A stretch of 64,000 bases of DNA from JACRAV01 sp964571235. GTDB lineage: Bacteria > Zixibacteria > MSB-5A5 > GN15 > FEB-12. Numbering within the stretch: the first letter of the stretch is position 1; each line of letters begins with the position of its first letter. A model generated the notes under the pieces. It was given only the letters and a program-made list of their open reading frames with translations. It was not told the DNA's origin and made no database searches. The stretch covers positions 251,347 through 315,346 of the forward strand of contig CAZNAI010000010.1 of NCBI GenBank assembly GCA_964571235.1. Reading direction: 5' to 3'. The translations under genes were made by a program, and so were the position numbers. Of the stretch, positions 24,428-32,837 are shown piece by piece.

Positions 24428-25987
24428 CTATTTTGGATTGAGGACTGCCACCGGCACAACCATTTCTTCTATCGAAATGCCGCCGTGCTGGAATGAATTC
24501 TGAAATTGGCGGACCATTTCATTGTAGTTGTTCGGGTAGACAAAGTAGAAATCTTCTTTGGCCACGATATAGGTTGTCGAGAGAGTGAACATCGGGAGCC
24601 GCCATTGATCGGGCTTTTTGATCAGCGCCGATTCTTTGGGATTTGAGTTCAGATTGTCACCGTATTTATATCGGAGATTGGTCGAAGTCGACCGGCGGCC
24701 ATGAGCCATTGTCCCCCGCTGACAGAGCACCGAGCCATGATCGGATGTAATTACCACTGTATGTCCACGAGACGCGAACGCTTTGAGCATGGCAAAAAGC
24801 GGCGAGTGGACAAACCAGCTTTTCATGAGTGAGCGAAAGGCCGCTTCGCTACCGGCGATCTCTTTTAAAATGACGTTGTTAGATCGACCGTGGGCCAGTA
24901 TATCAAGAAAATTAAATACGAAAGTCGACAGTGGCGAGTCGTAATAGTCCGCCACCTTGCGGGCGACTTCTTCGCCTTCTGTATTGTTGTAAATCTTGAC
25001 ATATCTCGGCTGGCGATCAAGTTTCACTCCCAGCCGGTGAAGCTGATCGACCAGCATCCGGTCTTCGTATCGATTCAGTGACCCTTCGTCCTGCACATTG
25101 TAATTGTCAGGGTAGGTCTTGTGAATTTCGTCGGGAAACAGCCCCGAAAATAGAGCGTTTCGGGCAAACGGTGTCGCCGTAGGCAAAATCGAATAATACA
25201 GATTTCTATCTATCGAAAAATATTCCGCCACCAGCGGCTCCACCAACAGCCATTGATCCAATCGCATACAATCGACAACGATAAACACGACTTTCTTGCT
25301 TTGTTTCAACTGGGGAACGAGAAAAGTATTCACCACATCCGGTGACAACGGCGGACGTTCTTTGGCATTGAGCCATCGTGTGTAGTAGGTGTCGACAAAC
25401 TTCGTGAATTCGATATTCCACTCTTTGCGCGTGCCTTCATGTGTCTGTTGAAGTCCGGTATCGTTGCTCTGGTCGAGTTCCAGATTCCACTGAGCTATCA
25501 GGCGGGCCGCCTCAAGCCAGGTATCGGGCGTAATCGCGCCGTACAAATCCTGATTAAACCGGCTGGTTTCCTGGATGTACCGCCGCATCGACGACGAACT
25601 GATGATCTTCTTTGATTCAAGCAGGCGCTTGATAACAAGTAATATCTGTGAAGGGACAACCGGCTTGACCAGATAATCGTCGATCTTTTGCCCGATAGCG
25701 TCATCCATCAAGCTCTCTTCTTCGGATTTGGTGACCATCACCACCGGCAAGTGCGGCCTGATCTCTTTGATTTCTTCAAGGGTGGAGAGTCCGTCGCGCC
25801 CCGGCATCTTTTCGTCGAGCAGGACCAGATCAAACTGGTCGTTGCGCACGGCCTCAATGCCGTCGTCGCCGGACATCACGCCGACTACATCGAATCCCTT
25901 ATTCTGCAAAAAGAGAATGTGTGCTTTGAGCGAATCGATTTCGTCATCGACCCATAGTATTTTTCGTCGGTCAGCCACAGTTGGCAT
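24428..25987 (-). CDS. porX: PorX-like response regulator with PglZ domain
   Basis: 519 aa, the size of PorX. Receiver ~8-125 with Asp58 (LVLLDEKMPGRDGL) and Lys at DDYLVKPV. A helical linker follows, then a PglZ/alkaline-phosphatase-superfamily domain (~215-515): VVFIVVDCMRLDQWLLVEPL, ILPTATPFARNALFSGLFPD, FVFNFLDILAHGR and VVITSDHGSVLCQRG provide the metal ligands. In Porphyromonas PorX controls T9SS genes and has phosphodiesterase activity. It follows the PorY-like kinase gene by 2 bp. The T9SS link is inference, supported by CTD-bearing proteins elsewhere in the window. Confidence 0.88.
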   Translation of the reverse strand: MPTVADRRKILWVDDEIDSLKAHILFLQNKGFDVVGVMSGDDGIEAVRNDQFDLVLLDEKMPGRDGLSTLEEIKEIRPHLPVVMVTKSEEESLMDDAIGQKIDDYLVKPVVPSQILLVIKRLLESKKIISSSSMRRYIQETSRFNQDLYGAITPDTWLEAARLIAQWNLELDQSNDTGLQQTHEGTRKEWNIEFTKFVDTYYTRWLNAKERPPLSPDVVNTFLVPQLKQSKKVVFIVVDCMRLDQWLLVEPLVAEYFSIDRNLYYSILPTATPFARNALFSGLFPDEIHKTYPDNYNVQDEGSLNRYEDRMLVDQLHRLGVKLDRQPRYVKIYNNTEGEEVARKVADYYDSPLSTFVFNFLDILAHGRSNNVILKEIAGSEAAFRSLMKSWFVHSPLFAMLKAFASRGHTVVITSDHGSVLCQRGTMAHGRRSTSTNLRYKYGDNLNSNPKESALIKKPDQWRLPMFTLSTTYIVAKEDFYFVYPNNYNEMVRQFQNSFQHGGISIEEMVVPVAVLNPK

Positions 25988-25989
25988 AT

Positions 25990-27243
25990 TCAGTTCCCTT
26001 TGTTAGTCGTTACCGGCAGTTCAACCTGGAAGACCGTTTCCCCGGGTCGCGATCGCAGTAGGAGCACACGGCCGCCGTGGTATTCTTCCATTATACGCTT
26101 CACCAGTGTCAAACCCATCCCCCAACCCCTCTTCTTAGTGGAGAATCCGGGTCGAAAAATTTTGCGAACAGCACCTACAGGAATGCCGCCGCCGTTGTCG
26201 GTGACATGGAGCAGGACCGTTCGTTCTGTCTCGGCAAGCTCGGTTGTCAACGTTACTTCTCCCGTTCGCGGATCGACCGCCTGAAGTGCATTCTTGATTA
26301 GGTTCTCAAGCCCCCAGCCGAGAAGCTCGGCATTGAGCGGCACCGGAGGAATCTTGCCTGCGATGAGCTTGAGCTGAATTCCCCGTCCTTCGAATGGCAA
26401 CCGTCGCTGGAAGTAGTTCACTGTCTCTTCAATCGCATGATTCAGATCGCTCGCGACAAGCTCCGGCTTCGATCCGATTTGGCCAAACCGGTTGGCCACC
26501 CGCTGAAGCCGCTGAATATCAACCGCCATATTTTCGACCGTGTCGGCGACGACTTTGTTGCCTGTAGTTTCTCCGCTGTCATCACTGCCGAGGACTTCGA
26601 TCCATCCCATCAGCGACGAAATAGGCGTTCCCAATTGATGGGCGGTCTCTTTGGCCATCCCCACCCAAATCAAGCGCTCTTCACTACGACGAATATTTTG
26701 AAAGCCGATAATGCCGACAATCATGAACGCCAGCACCAGCCCGATTTCGATAAACGGCATCATCCGAAGTTTTTCCACCAGATCAGGATTCCCATAGTAG
26801 AGATAATTCACTTCCGAGGGCCCAAACTGAATCGGAAATTCGCCGTTCTCACGTTTCATATCTGTGGCCGCTTTGGTAAGCAGGGCAAGAGTTGCCGAGG
26901 TCGTATCGGTCGGTTCGATACCGGGCAGATTCCGCCAATGGCGGGGGATTCCTTCCTGGTCGACGACAATAATCGGGAAATCGGCCTTGAAGATTATCTC
27001 GTCGAAGATCGTCTGCAGAAGCGGACCAGAGACGTCGGTATTCGCCGCCGCCTGCCAGAGTTTGACTTTCTTCTCAACCTGTGAGCGCGTGTTTTCTTTG
27101 AGTTGATCGATGACCGTAAGGGTGTACCAGACAAAAACAGCCGAGATAACAGCCACACCCAGCAGTAAGAACAGTTTGAACCAGGTCGACTTGCCAACAT
27201 ACAGGTCGGAGGTCCCGCGAAATATCCAGAACCGGCGTGTCAT
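25990..27243 (-). CDS. PorY-like membrane histidine kinase
   Basis: 417 aa from the ATG at 27243, which shares its A with the serS stop (TGATG). Two membrane spans (~20-42, LFLLLGVAVISAVFVWYTL; ~170-190, IEIGLVLAFMIVGIIGFQNI) flank a ~125-residue periplasmic domain. The H box is WVGMAKETAHQLGTPISSLM, a form shared with PorY-type kinases; HATPase_c follows (NLIKNALQAVD; DNGGGIP; GWGMGLTLVKRIM). It sits 2 bp before the porX-like gene, its evident partner. The 78-codon upstream extension lies in serS and was discarded. Confidence 0.88.
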   Translation of the reverse strand: MTRRFWIFRGTSDLYVGKSTWFKLFLLLGVAVISAVFVWYTLTVIDQLKENTRSQVEKKVKLWQAAANTDVSGPLLQTIFDEIIFKADFPIIVVDQEGIPRHWRNLPGIEPTDTTSATLALLTKAATDMKRENGEFPIQFGPSEVNYLYYGNPDLVEKLRMMPFIEIGLVLAFMIVGIIGFQNIRRSEERLIWVGMAKETAHQLGTPISSLMGWIEVLGSDDSGETTGNKVVADTVENMAVDIQRLQRVANRFGQIGSKPELVASDLNHAIEETVNYFQRRLPFEGRGIQLKLIAGKIPPVPLNAELLGWGLENLIKNALQAVDPRTGEVTLTTELAETERTVLLHVTDNGGGIPVGAVRKIFRPGFSTKKRGWGMGLTLVKRIMEEYHGGRVLLLRSRPGETVFQVELPVTTNKGN

Positions 27244-28508
27244 CAGGATATCTTGTCCAGCCCTCGCATGTACGGACGAAGCACCTCCGGAATAGTCACA
27301 CTTCCGTCTGCATTCTGGTAGTTTTCCAAAATGGCCGGAATCAGCCGGGCCAGCGCCACTCCGGAGCCGTTGAGCGTGTGAACAAAGCGGGTCTTCTTGT
27401 CGGCGTCGCGGAACCTCGCGTTCATCCGGCGTGCCTGGAAGTCTTCGAAATTGGAGATCGATGAGATCTCCAACCACTTGTCGACACCGGCCGCCCAGAG
27501 TTCCAAATCGTACGTCTTACTCGAAGAAAATGTCATATCGCCGGTCGCCAATACTATCGCACGATACGGCAATTTCAGCCCTTGGAGGATCTTCTCGGCC
27601 TGCCGCACAAGTGATTCGAGTTCGTCGTATGACTTATCCGGGTGCACAATCTTGACCAGTTCTACTTTGTCGAACTGATGCACTCGAATCATCCCGCGCG
27701 TGTCTTTGCCGGCCGAACCTGCCTCGCGCCGGAAACAGGGGGAATGCCCGACAATGTATTTCGGAAGATCGGTTTCATTCAGAATCGTCTGCTTGAACAT
27801 GTTGGTCAGCGGGACCTCGGCTGTCGGGATCAAGTACATATTGTCCCCTTCGGTCTTATACATATCCTCGGCAAACTTCGGCAATTGGCCCGTACCGAAC
27901 ATTGTGTCGGCATTGACCAGATAGGGGGCGTTGGTTTCGACAAAACCGTCGGCGGTGTGGGTGTCGAGCATGTAATTGATCAGTGCTCGCTGAAGTAGCG
28001 ATCCTTTGCCGCGCAGAAGATAAAATCCCGAGCCCGAGATTTTCGTCGCCGCCTCAAGATCGAGTATGCCGAGCTTCTCGCCAATTTCCCAGTGAGGCAA
28101 GACTTTGAAATCCTTTTTCGGAATCTCCCCCCACTCGCGCACGACTTTGTTGGCGCCAGCATCGGCCCCAACCGGAACACTTTCGTGCGGAAGATTAGGA
28201 ATCCAGGACAGCGCCGAATTCAAATCGGCCTCGATCTGCCTCAGTTTTTCATCGAGCGCCGAAATCTCATCACCAACCTGGCGCATCTTCTCGATGATCG
28301 CGTCGGCCGGCTCTCCCGCCTTCTTCTTTTTGGCGACTTCGGCCGACACCGTGTTCCGTTCGGCCTTGAGCTGTTCGACCCGGGCGATAGTGTCGCGACG
28401 GTCTTTGTCTATGGCCAACAGCCGGTCGATATCCGACTGGTCGTTTTTCTTGGCGATCCCTGCTTTCACCAGGTCGGGATTTTCGCGAATAAATTTCAGA
28501 TCAAGCAT
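27243..28508 (-). CDS. serS: Seryl-tRNA synthetase
   Basis: 421 aa, normal length. A class II synthetase. An N-terminal antiparallel coiled coil (~1-105) contacts the long variable arm of tRNA-Ser. The catalytic core contains TAEVPLTNMF, motif 2 (CFRREAGSAGKDTRGMIRVH) and motif 3 (NGSGVALARLIPAILENYQ). It is first in the long minus-strand operon that runs to 15664 and overlaps the kinase gene by one base. A near-consensus promoter lies upstream. Confidence 0.98.
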   Translation of the reverse strand: MLDLKFIRENPDLVKAGIAKKNDQSDIDRLLAIDKDRRDTIARVEQLKAERNTVSAEVAKKKKAGEPADAIIEKMRQVGDEISALDEKLRQIEADLNSALSWIPNLPHESVPVGADAGANKVVREWGEIPKKDFKVLPHWEIGEKLGILDLEAATKISGSGFYLLRGKGSLLQRALINYMLDTHTADGFVETNAPYLVNADTMFGTGQLPKFAEDMYKTEGDNMYLIPTAEVPLTNMFKQTILNETDLPKYIVGHSPCFRREAGSAGKDTRGMIRVHQFDKVELVKIVHPDKSYDELESLVRQAEKILQGLKLPYRAIVLATGDMTFSSSKTYDLELWAAGVDKWLEISSISNFEDFQARRMNARFRDADKKTRFVHTLNGSGVALARLIPAILENYQNADGSVTIPEVLRPYMRGLDKIS

Positions 28509-28567
28509 CTATCGGGTTCCTCGGTGGTTTATGACCATCAACTGTGGGAAGCTTTTTAGTTGTGTCA

Positions 28568-28587
28568 GGCGGACATCCACGTCCGCC
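28568..28587 (-). other. Hairpin in the serS leader
   Basis: GGCGGAC, loop ATCCAC, GTCCGCC: a perfect 7-bp stem inside the ~90-nt serS leader. No U-run follows and no T-box features are present, so it may be a dispersed palindrome rather than an attenuator. The rest of 28509-28852 holds the two promoters and nothing else recognised. Confidence 0.45.
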
Positions 28588-28606
28588 CTTCTCCTTGACT
28601 CAAGTT

Positions 28607-28635
28607 ATTATATATCAACGCCCAACGCCAGTCAA
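28607..28635 (-). promoter_or_regulatory. Sigma-70 promoter of the serS operon
   Basis: On the minus strand TTGACT (28630-28635), 17-nt spacer, TATAAT (28607-28612). The best promoter in the window; it would drive serS through the NtrC-type regulator gene. Confidence 0.85.
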
Positions 28636-28794
28636 CCGGCCATAAAATGGCATCGGAGTAGCCCCAGCTTGGACTTCACCCGGAGCTTGTCGAAGGGTCT
28701 ATTTAATGAATGCCTCGACCGGCTCTCCCTGAAGTCGAACCTGGGAATAGAGATGTGTTGCACACGACGAAGGGACCTACCCCTCAATTTCCTC

Positions 28795-28822
28795 TTGCGC
28801 ACCGGCCGGAAACCCATATCTT
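28795..28822 (+). promoter_or_regulatory. Promoter of rpmB
   Basis: TTGCGC (28795-28800), 16-nt spacer, TATCTT (28817-28822); leader ~24 nt. Confidence 0.5.
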
Positions 28823-28852
28823 TGGGGGCTACGATTGTTAGGAGTTAGAGAT

Positions 28853-29089
28853 ATGGCAAAAGCATGTGATGTTTGCGGAAAAAAGCCGGTATTCGGCAAT
28901 CGGGTATCCCACGCCCACAATGTGACCCCCCGTCGCTGGGTCCCCAATCTTCGTCCGGTGCGGGCGCTGGTCAACGGCGTACCCAAACGGTTGACTGTCT
29001 GCACATCGTGCCTCAAGGCCGGCAAGGTGGTCAAAAACGTTCATGGCCGCCGTCCGAAATTCGCCAAAGCGACCCCCGCCGCGGCCTGA
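28853..29089 (+). CDS. rpmB: Ribosomal protein bL28
   Basis: 78 aa. MAKACDVCGKKPVFGNRVSH, then AHNVTPRRWVPNL, and a basic C-terminus (CTSCLKAGKVVKNV). It has the two CxxC pairs of the zinc-binding (C+) form. The ATG at 28853 follows AGGAG by 8 nt, deciding against the upstream in-frame start. Monocistronic with its own promoter and terminator. Confidence 0.97.
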   Translation: MAKACDVCGKKPVFGNRVSHAHNVTPRRWVPNLRPVRALVNGVPKRLTVCTSCLKAGKVVKNVHGRRPKFAKATPAAA

Positions 29090-29113
29090 TTTCTTTACGA
29101 GTCTGAAAATTCA

Positions 29114-29139
29114 AAAACCGCCGCAAGGCGGTTTTTTTG
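29114..29139 (+). terminator. Bidirectional intrinsic terminator after rpmB
   Basis: AACCGCC, loop GCAA, GGCGGTT (29116-29133) with T7 after it on the plus strand and five T on the minus strand; it can also end flagellin transcripts. Confidence 0.9.
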
Positions 29140-29155
29140 TTTTGGCTAACAAAGT

Positions 29156-29187
29156 CGGCCGCCGGGGGAGCCAGAACCCGGCGGCCG
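29156..29187 (-). terminator. Strong GC-rich hairpin downstream of the flagellin gene
   Basis: CGGCCGCCGGG (29156-29166) pairs with CCCGGCGGCCG (29177-29187), a perfect 11-bp stem. Only a weak T stretch follows on the minus strand, so it may stabilise the mRNA end rather than terminate by itself. Confidence 0.5.
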
Positions 29188-29228
29188 TGGATAAAAGGGC
29201 CGATCCAATGGCAGGGAGGGGTCTTTCG

Positions 29229-29999
29229 CTACGCGTCTTTACGGTCTAGCAATTTCAAAACGTCAACCCCAGAAAAACGGGCATAACTGGAAAGCGCCAA
29301 TCCGACCCGCGCCTGCATGAGATTCACTACGTAGTCCAAATACACCGACGCGAAATCGGCGTCACGAATTCCCGACTCCGAGGCGATCAGGTTCTCGCGG
29401 GTAATCTCCAATTGCACACGGCGGCCGTTATATTCGTATTTCTGGGTGGAGCCGAGATCGACCTGTGCTTGCTGGACCTCGCGTATGGCGTTGTCGAGAA
29501 TACCAATCGAAGACTCAGCGCTTGTTGAATTCGACAGATCAATGTCGTGTAACTCGGTCATTGCCGCGAGTGCACCGTTTGAACCGTCGAGCAGGTTGTG
29601 TCCATTGTAAGACGAATCACTGATCGCTTTGTTGTACTGCGCGACCAAGTCCTGAGCGGCTTGATCGTACGCTGACTGGGCCTCGGGCGAATTGGTAGCC
29701 TCGTTAGTGGCGCCAACTGCAAGTGACCGCATTTCGACAAGCTGGCTGTGCATCTGTGAGAGCACGCTGTCGGCGTAAGAATACTTGCCACTGGTTGCAG
29801 AAAGATTTTCGATCTCGGCGTTGAGCGAGGCAATTTGCGAGCGGAGATTTTCGGAAATCACCAGTCCTGCGGGATCTTCGGACGCGGCGAAAATACGATC
29901 GCCCGAAACCAATTTTGACATTTGGCGATTGGCGCCAAACATCGACAGGGCTATGTATCGATTTGAAAAAGAACGCGCATTTATTCCCCAAATACTCAT
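29229..29999 (-). CDS. Short flagellin (D0/D1 core only)
   Basis: 256 aa. The N-terminal D0/D1 helix region is SMFGANRQMSKLVSGDRIFA, then ASEDPAGLVISENLRSQIAS, equivalent to the SGLRI..AADDAAG..ISE signature. The C-terminal helix is ENLIASESGIRDADFASVYL and on to LALSSYARFSGVDVLKLL. The variable D2/D3 part is nearly absent, so this is a minimal flagellin. No other flagellar genes are in the window. AAGGA lies 6 nt before the ATG. A sigma-54-type promoter lies upstream. It could be a minor flagellin or a hook-associated variant. Confidence 0.88.
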   Translation of the reverse strand: MSIWGINARSFSNRYIALSMFGANRQMSKLVSGDRIFAASEDPAGLVISENLRSQIASLNAEIENLSATSGKYSYADSVLSQMHSQLVEMRSLAVGATNEATNSPEAQSAYDQAAQDLVAQYNKAISDSSYNGHNLLDGSNGALAAMTELHDIDLSNSTSAESSIGILDNAIREVQQAQVDLGSTQKYEYNGRRVQLEITRENLIASESGIRDADFASVYLDYVVNLMQARVGLALSSYARFSGVDVLKLLDRKDA

Positions 30000-30049
30000 A
30001 CGCTTTCCTTCCGATCCGGAGTTGGCGGAATACCTCTATCATGACAATC

Positions 30050-30063
30050 GCAAACCGAGTGCC
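30050..30063 (-). promoter_or_regulatory. Sigma-54-type promoter (-24/-12) of the flagellin gene
   Basis: On the minus strand GGCACTCGGTTTGC: invariant GG and GC separated by 10 nt, matching GGCAC-N5-TTGC. It puts the start near 30038, 39 nt before the ATG. An NtrC-type activator with an intact GAFTGA loop is encoded at 15664-17094. Confidence 0.55.
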
Positions 30064-30204
30064 GTCCCTGCGGTGGCGTAAGTTATTATATGGCAATATG
30101 ATACGCACGTCGCGCCGGGCCGAATGGGCGGGTTCAAGCCACATTATATAGGAAGTCGACAACTCGTCATCAGTGGGCCCTGCCTTCGCCAACAATCGGA
30201 CGGC

Positions 30205-30245
30205 AAATAAAAATGCCGTCGGTAGGGTAGTGAAACCGACGGCAT
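30205..30245 (-). terminator. Intrinsic terminator of the dcw cluster after ftsZ
   Basis: On the minus strand ATGCCGTCGGT, loop, ACCGACGGCAT (30213-30245), then TTTTTATT. A second hairpin AGAGCT/AGCTCT lies closer to ftsZ (near 30266-30282). Confidence 0.9.
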
Positions 30246-30297
30246 GGTGGTGGAACGAACAATAGAGCTAACACAGCTCTATATTTTTATGGGACTT

Positions 30298-31578
30298 CTA
30301 TTTTTCTTCAAGTCTCCTGATGTAAGCAGGAATGGTCAGGTCGTCGTTTGAAAATGTCGGCACACGGAATCGGCGGTGGCCGTTCCCGTTTCCATTGCTA
30401 TTGCCATTACCATTTCCGCCGGGTTGTTCAGACGAACCGTAGGCCATGCCAGCGAATGCTTCTTCGGCCTCGACAAGCACCGGCGCAGGCTCCGGTTCGG
30501 CTTGTGCAACCTGCGGAGCGCTTTCCGGGAAGAGCGAAAGTCCGGAAACTGCCACCGGCTTTTTTGCCTCTTGCTTTGGCTGTTCCGCTTTGACCATGAC
30601 CGCCGGCTTTCCAAATCCGGTAGCAATGACAGTCACCCGCATTTCATCTTGCATAGTCGGGTCAATCACTGCGCCGAAAATGATATTGGCGTCGGCCCCG
30701 GCCGCTTCGTAGATCGCTGAAGTAGCGACATTCACATCGAACAATGTCATATCCTCTCCACCGGTGACATTGATCAGCACACCGCGAGCGCCGTCGATTG
30801 AGACATTCTCAAGGAGCGGCGATGAAATCGCCTGCCGGGCCGCGTCGGCCGCTTTCTCGTCTCCCTTACCGTATCCTGTGCCCATGAGTGCATCGCCCAT
30901 TTCTGCCATGACCGTACGGACATCCGCGAAGTCGCAGTTGATCAGTCCGGGGATGGTGATCAGATCGGAAATGCCTTTGGTCGCCTGATGCAGGACATCG
31001 TCGGCGGTCGCGAAAGCATCAGTGAGCGTCGTCTTTTTGTCGACGATTTCCAGCAGTCGCTCATTGGGAATTGTGATCAACGTATCTACACGGGCTTTGA
31101 GTTCGGCTAGACCCTGCTCAGCACGATCAGACCGCTTGCGCCCTTCGAAGCGGAACGGTTTGGTCACGATCGCGATAGTCAGCGCACCGGCCGCTTTGGC
31201 AATTTCGGCGACTACCGGCGCCGCTCCGGTTCCGGTTCCGCCGCCCATACCGGCGGTGATAAAAACAAGATGGGGGTGGCCGATCGCAGTAGTGACATCG
31301 GCACGGCTTTCCTCCATCGCCAGTTTCCCAATATCGGGATTGGCTCCGGCGCCAAGGCCGTTAGTGACCAGCCGTCCGATCTGAATTTTTTTCTCGGCTC
31401 GATTCTGATCGAGCACCTGGGCGTCGGTGTTGATCGAAAGAAACTCCACACCCTGGAGTTTCGATGCGATCATCCGGTTGATTGCATTTCCGCCCGCCCC
31501 GCCGACACCGATAACTTTGATGTTGGCGTAGCCGACGAAGTCCTCCGCGAAATTAAACTGATGCCGTTCCTGGCTCAT
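30298..31578 (-). CDS. ftsZ: Cell division protein FtsZ
   Basis: 426 aa. Tubulin-like GTPase forming the Z-ring. IKVIGVGGAGGNAINRMI opens the GTPase domain; the tubulin signature is GGGTGTGAAP; the synergy loop NCDFADVRTVM is present. After residue ~320 comes a variable linker rich in Pro, Glu and, near the end, a Gly/Asn stretch. The C-terminal peptide DLTIPAYIRRLEEK should bind FtsA. It is the last gene of the dcw cluster, 34 bp after ftsA. Confidence 0.98.
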   Translation of the reverse strand: MSQERHQFNFAEDFVGYANIKVIGVGGAGGNAINRMIASKLQGVEFLSINTDAQVLDQNRAEKKIQIGRLVTNGLGAGANPDIGKLAMEESRADVTTAIGHPHLVFITAGMGGGTGTGAAPVVAEIAKAAGALTIAIVTKPFRFEGRKRSDRAEQGLAELKARVDTLITIPNERLLEIVDKKTTLTDAFATADDVLHQATKGISDLITIPGLINCDFADVRTVMAEMGDALMGTGYGKGDEKAADAARQAISSPLLENVSIDGARGVLINVTGGEDMTLFDVNVATSAIYEAAGADANIIFGAVIDPTMQDEMRVTVIATGFGKPAVMVKAEQPKQEAKKPVAVSGLSLFPESAPQVAQAEPEPAPVLVEAEEAFAGMAYGSSEQPGGNGNGNSNGNGNGHRRFRVPTFSNDDLTIPAYIRRLEEK

Positions 31579-31612
31579 ACCGTAGCTCCTTCCACCAATC
31601 GCTCGTGATATA

Positions 31613-32836
31613 TCAAAACTTTCTTGTTATCCAACTCTCGATTTTCCGCACCATGCGGTTCATCGCTCCACGCCCCGAAACTTCTTCCGGCTCGTGCTTA
31701 AATGCGTACTGCAAAAGTCCCAGCGACGTTACAAACCTGCTGTTGCAAAGGTCATCCGGAACGCTTGCAAACGATCGCACCTGGCCCAACCGGACCGGGA
31801 GATCGAAAATTTGCTCTGCCAAGTCGATTGTCCCCGGCAGAAGTGCCCCGCCGCCGGTGAGGATCATCCCGGCCGCGAACTGATCCGCCCGCACTGACTT
31901 CTTCAATTCTTTCGCGATAAGCGAGAATATCTCTTCCATGCGCGGTTCGATTATCGAGGCCAGCACATGGCGCGAAATGTCGCGCGTGTTTCTATCGATC
32001 GCGCTCGGAATCGAAATTGTCTCTCCCGGATCAACCGTCGAAGCCAGCGCCGCGCCGTGCGAGCACTTGAGCGCCTCGGCCTGTTCGACCGTCAGTCGCA
32101 GTCCAATGGCGATATCGCTGGTGACATTTCTTCCGCCCAGCCCGACAACGGCCGTGTGTCTGATAGCGCCGTCGAAGAAGACCGATACATTGGTGATATC
32201 ACCACCGACATCGACAAGCACACAGCCGGCAGAAATCTCCTGCGGAGTGGCGATCACCTCGGCAATTGCCAGCGATTCAAAGAGCATATGATCAACACCC
32301 AAGCGACACCGTTCGAGCGCCCGGTAGATATTGCGGGCCGAAGTCACCGAAGCGGTCACGATGTGCGCCTCTACTTCAAGACGCACGCCGTTCATTCCGA
32401 CCGGGTCGTGAACATTTGCCTGATTGTCGACTGAGAATTCCTGGGGGATGACATGGATAATTTCCCGATCGACCGGTATCGCCACCGCGCGGGCGGCGTC
32501 GATTGCCCGTTTGACATCTGCGGCAGTGATTTCGTTATCTGAACGCGAGACCGCAACCACACCCTGGCTATTAATAGAATAGATATGTTCGCCGGCGATG
32601 CCGACCGAAATCCGATCGATCAGGACTCCCGCCACAAGTTGGGCATCTTCAATTGCCGCCCGAATTGATTTCACAGTCTTGTCCATATCGATCACCACGC
32701 CGCGCCGAAGCCCCTCAGCGGCTGAGACACCGTGGCCGATGACGTGAATGTCGCCATGCTCGTCGGCCTCACCAACTAATGCAAGAATCTTGGTGGTACC
32801 AATGTCGAGAACCGCGATGATATTTTCGTGCGCCAT
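31613..32836 (-). CDS. ftsA: Cell division protein FtsA
   Basis: 407 aa. Actin-like ATPase that tethers FtsZ to the membrane. ENIIAVLDIGTTKILALVGE is the phosphate-1 motif; VDVGGDITNVSVFFDG and MILTGGGALLPGTIDLAEQI are the phosphate-2 and adenosine motifs. The C-terminal helix RMVRKIESWITRKF is the amphipathic membrane anchor. The start at 32836 (MAHENII) follows the ftsQ stop by one base; the longer frame would run into ftsQ. Confidence 0.97.
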   Translation of the reverse strand: MAHENIIAVLDIGTTKILALVGEADEHGDIHVIGHGVSAAEGLRRGVVIDMDKTVKSIRAAIEDAQLVAGVLIDRISVGIAGEHIYSINSQGVVAVSRSDNEITAADVKRAIDAARAVAIPVDREIIHVIPQEFSVDNQANVHDPVGMNGVRLEVEAHIVTASVTSARNIYRALERCRLGVDHMLFESLAIAEVIATPQEISAGCVLVDVGGDITNVSVFFDGAIRHTAVVGLGGRNVTSDIAIGLRLTVEQAEALKCSHGAALASTVDPGETISIPSAIDRNTRDISRHVLASIIEPRMEEIFSLIAKELKKSVRADQFAAGMILTGGGALLPGTIDLAEQIFDLPVRLGQVRSFASVPDDLCNSRFVTSLGLLQYAFKHEPEEVSGRGAMNRMVRKIESWITRKF

Positions 32837-32837
32837 C

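Noticed and set aside
26437..27084. 215-codon plus-strand frame opposite the PorY-like kinase
   Set aside because: Composition follows the antisense of kinase codons; no start signal.
28509..28606. T-box riboswitch in the serS leader
   Set aside because: The leader is ~90 nt, with no specifier loop or T-box consensus; only one 7-bp hairpin is present.
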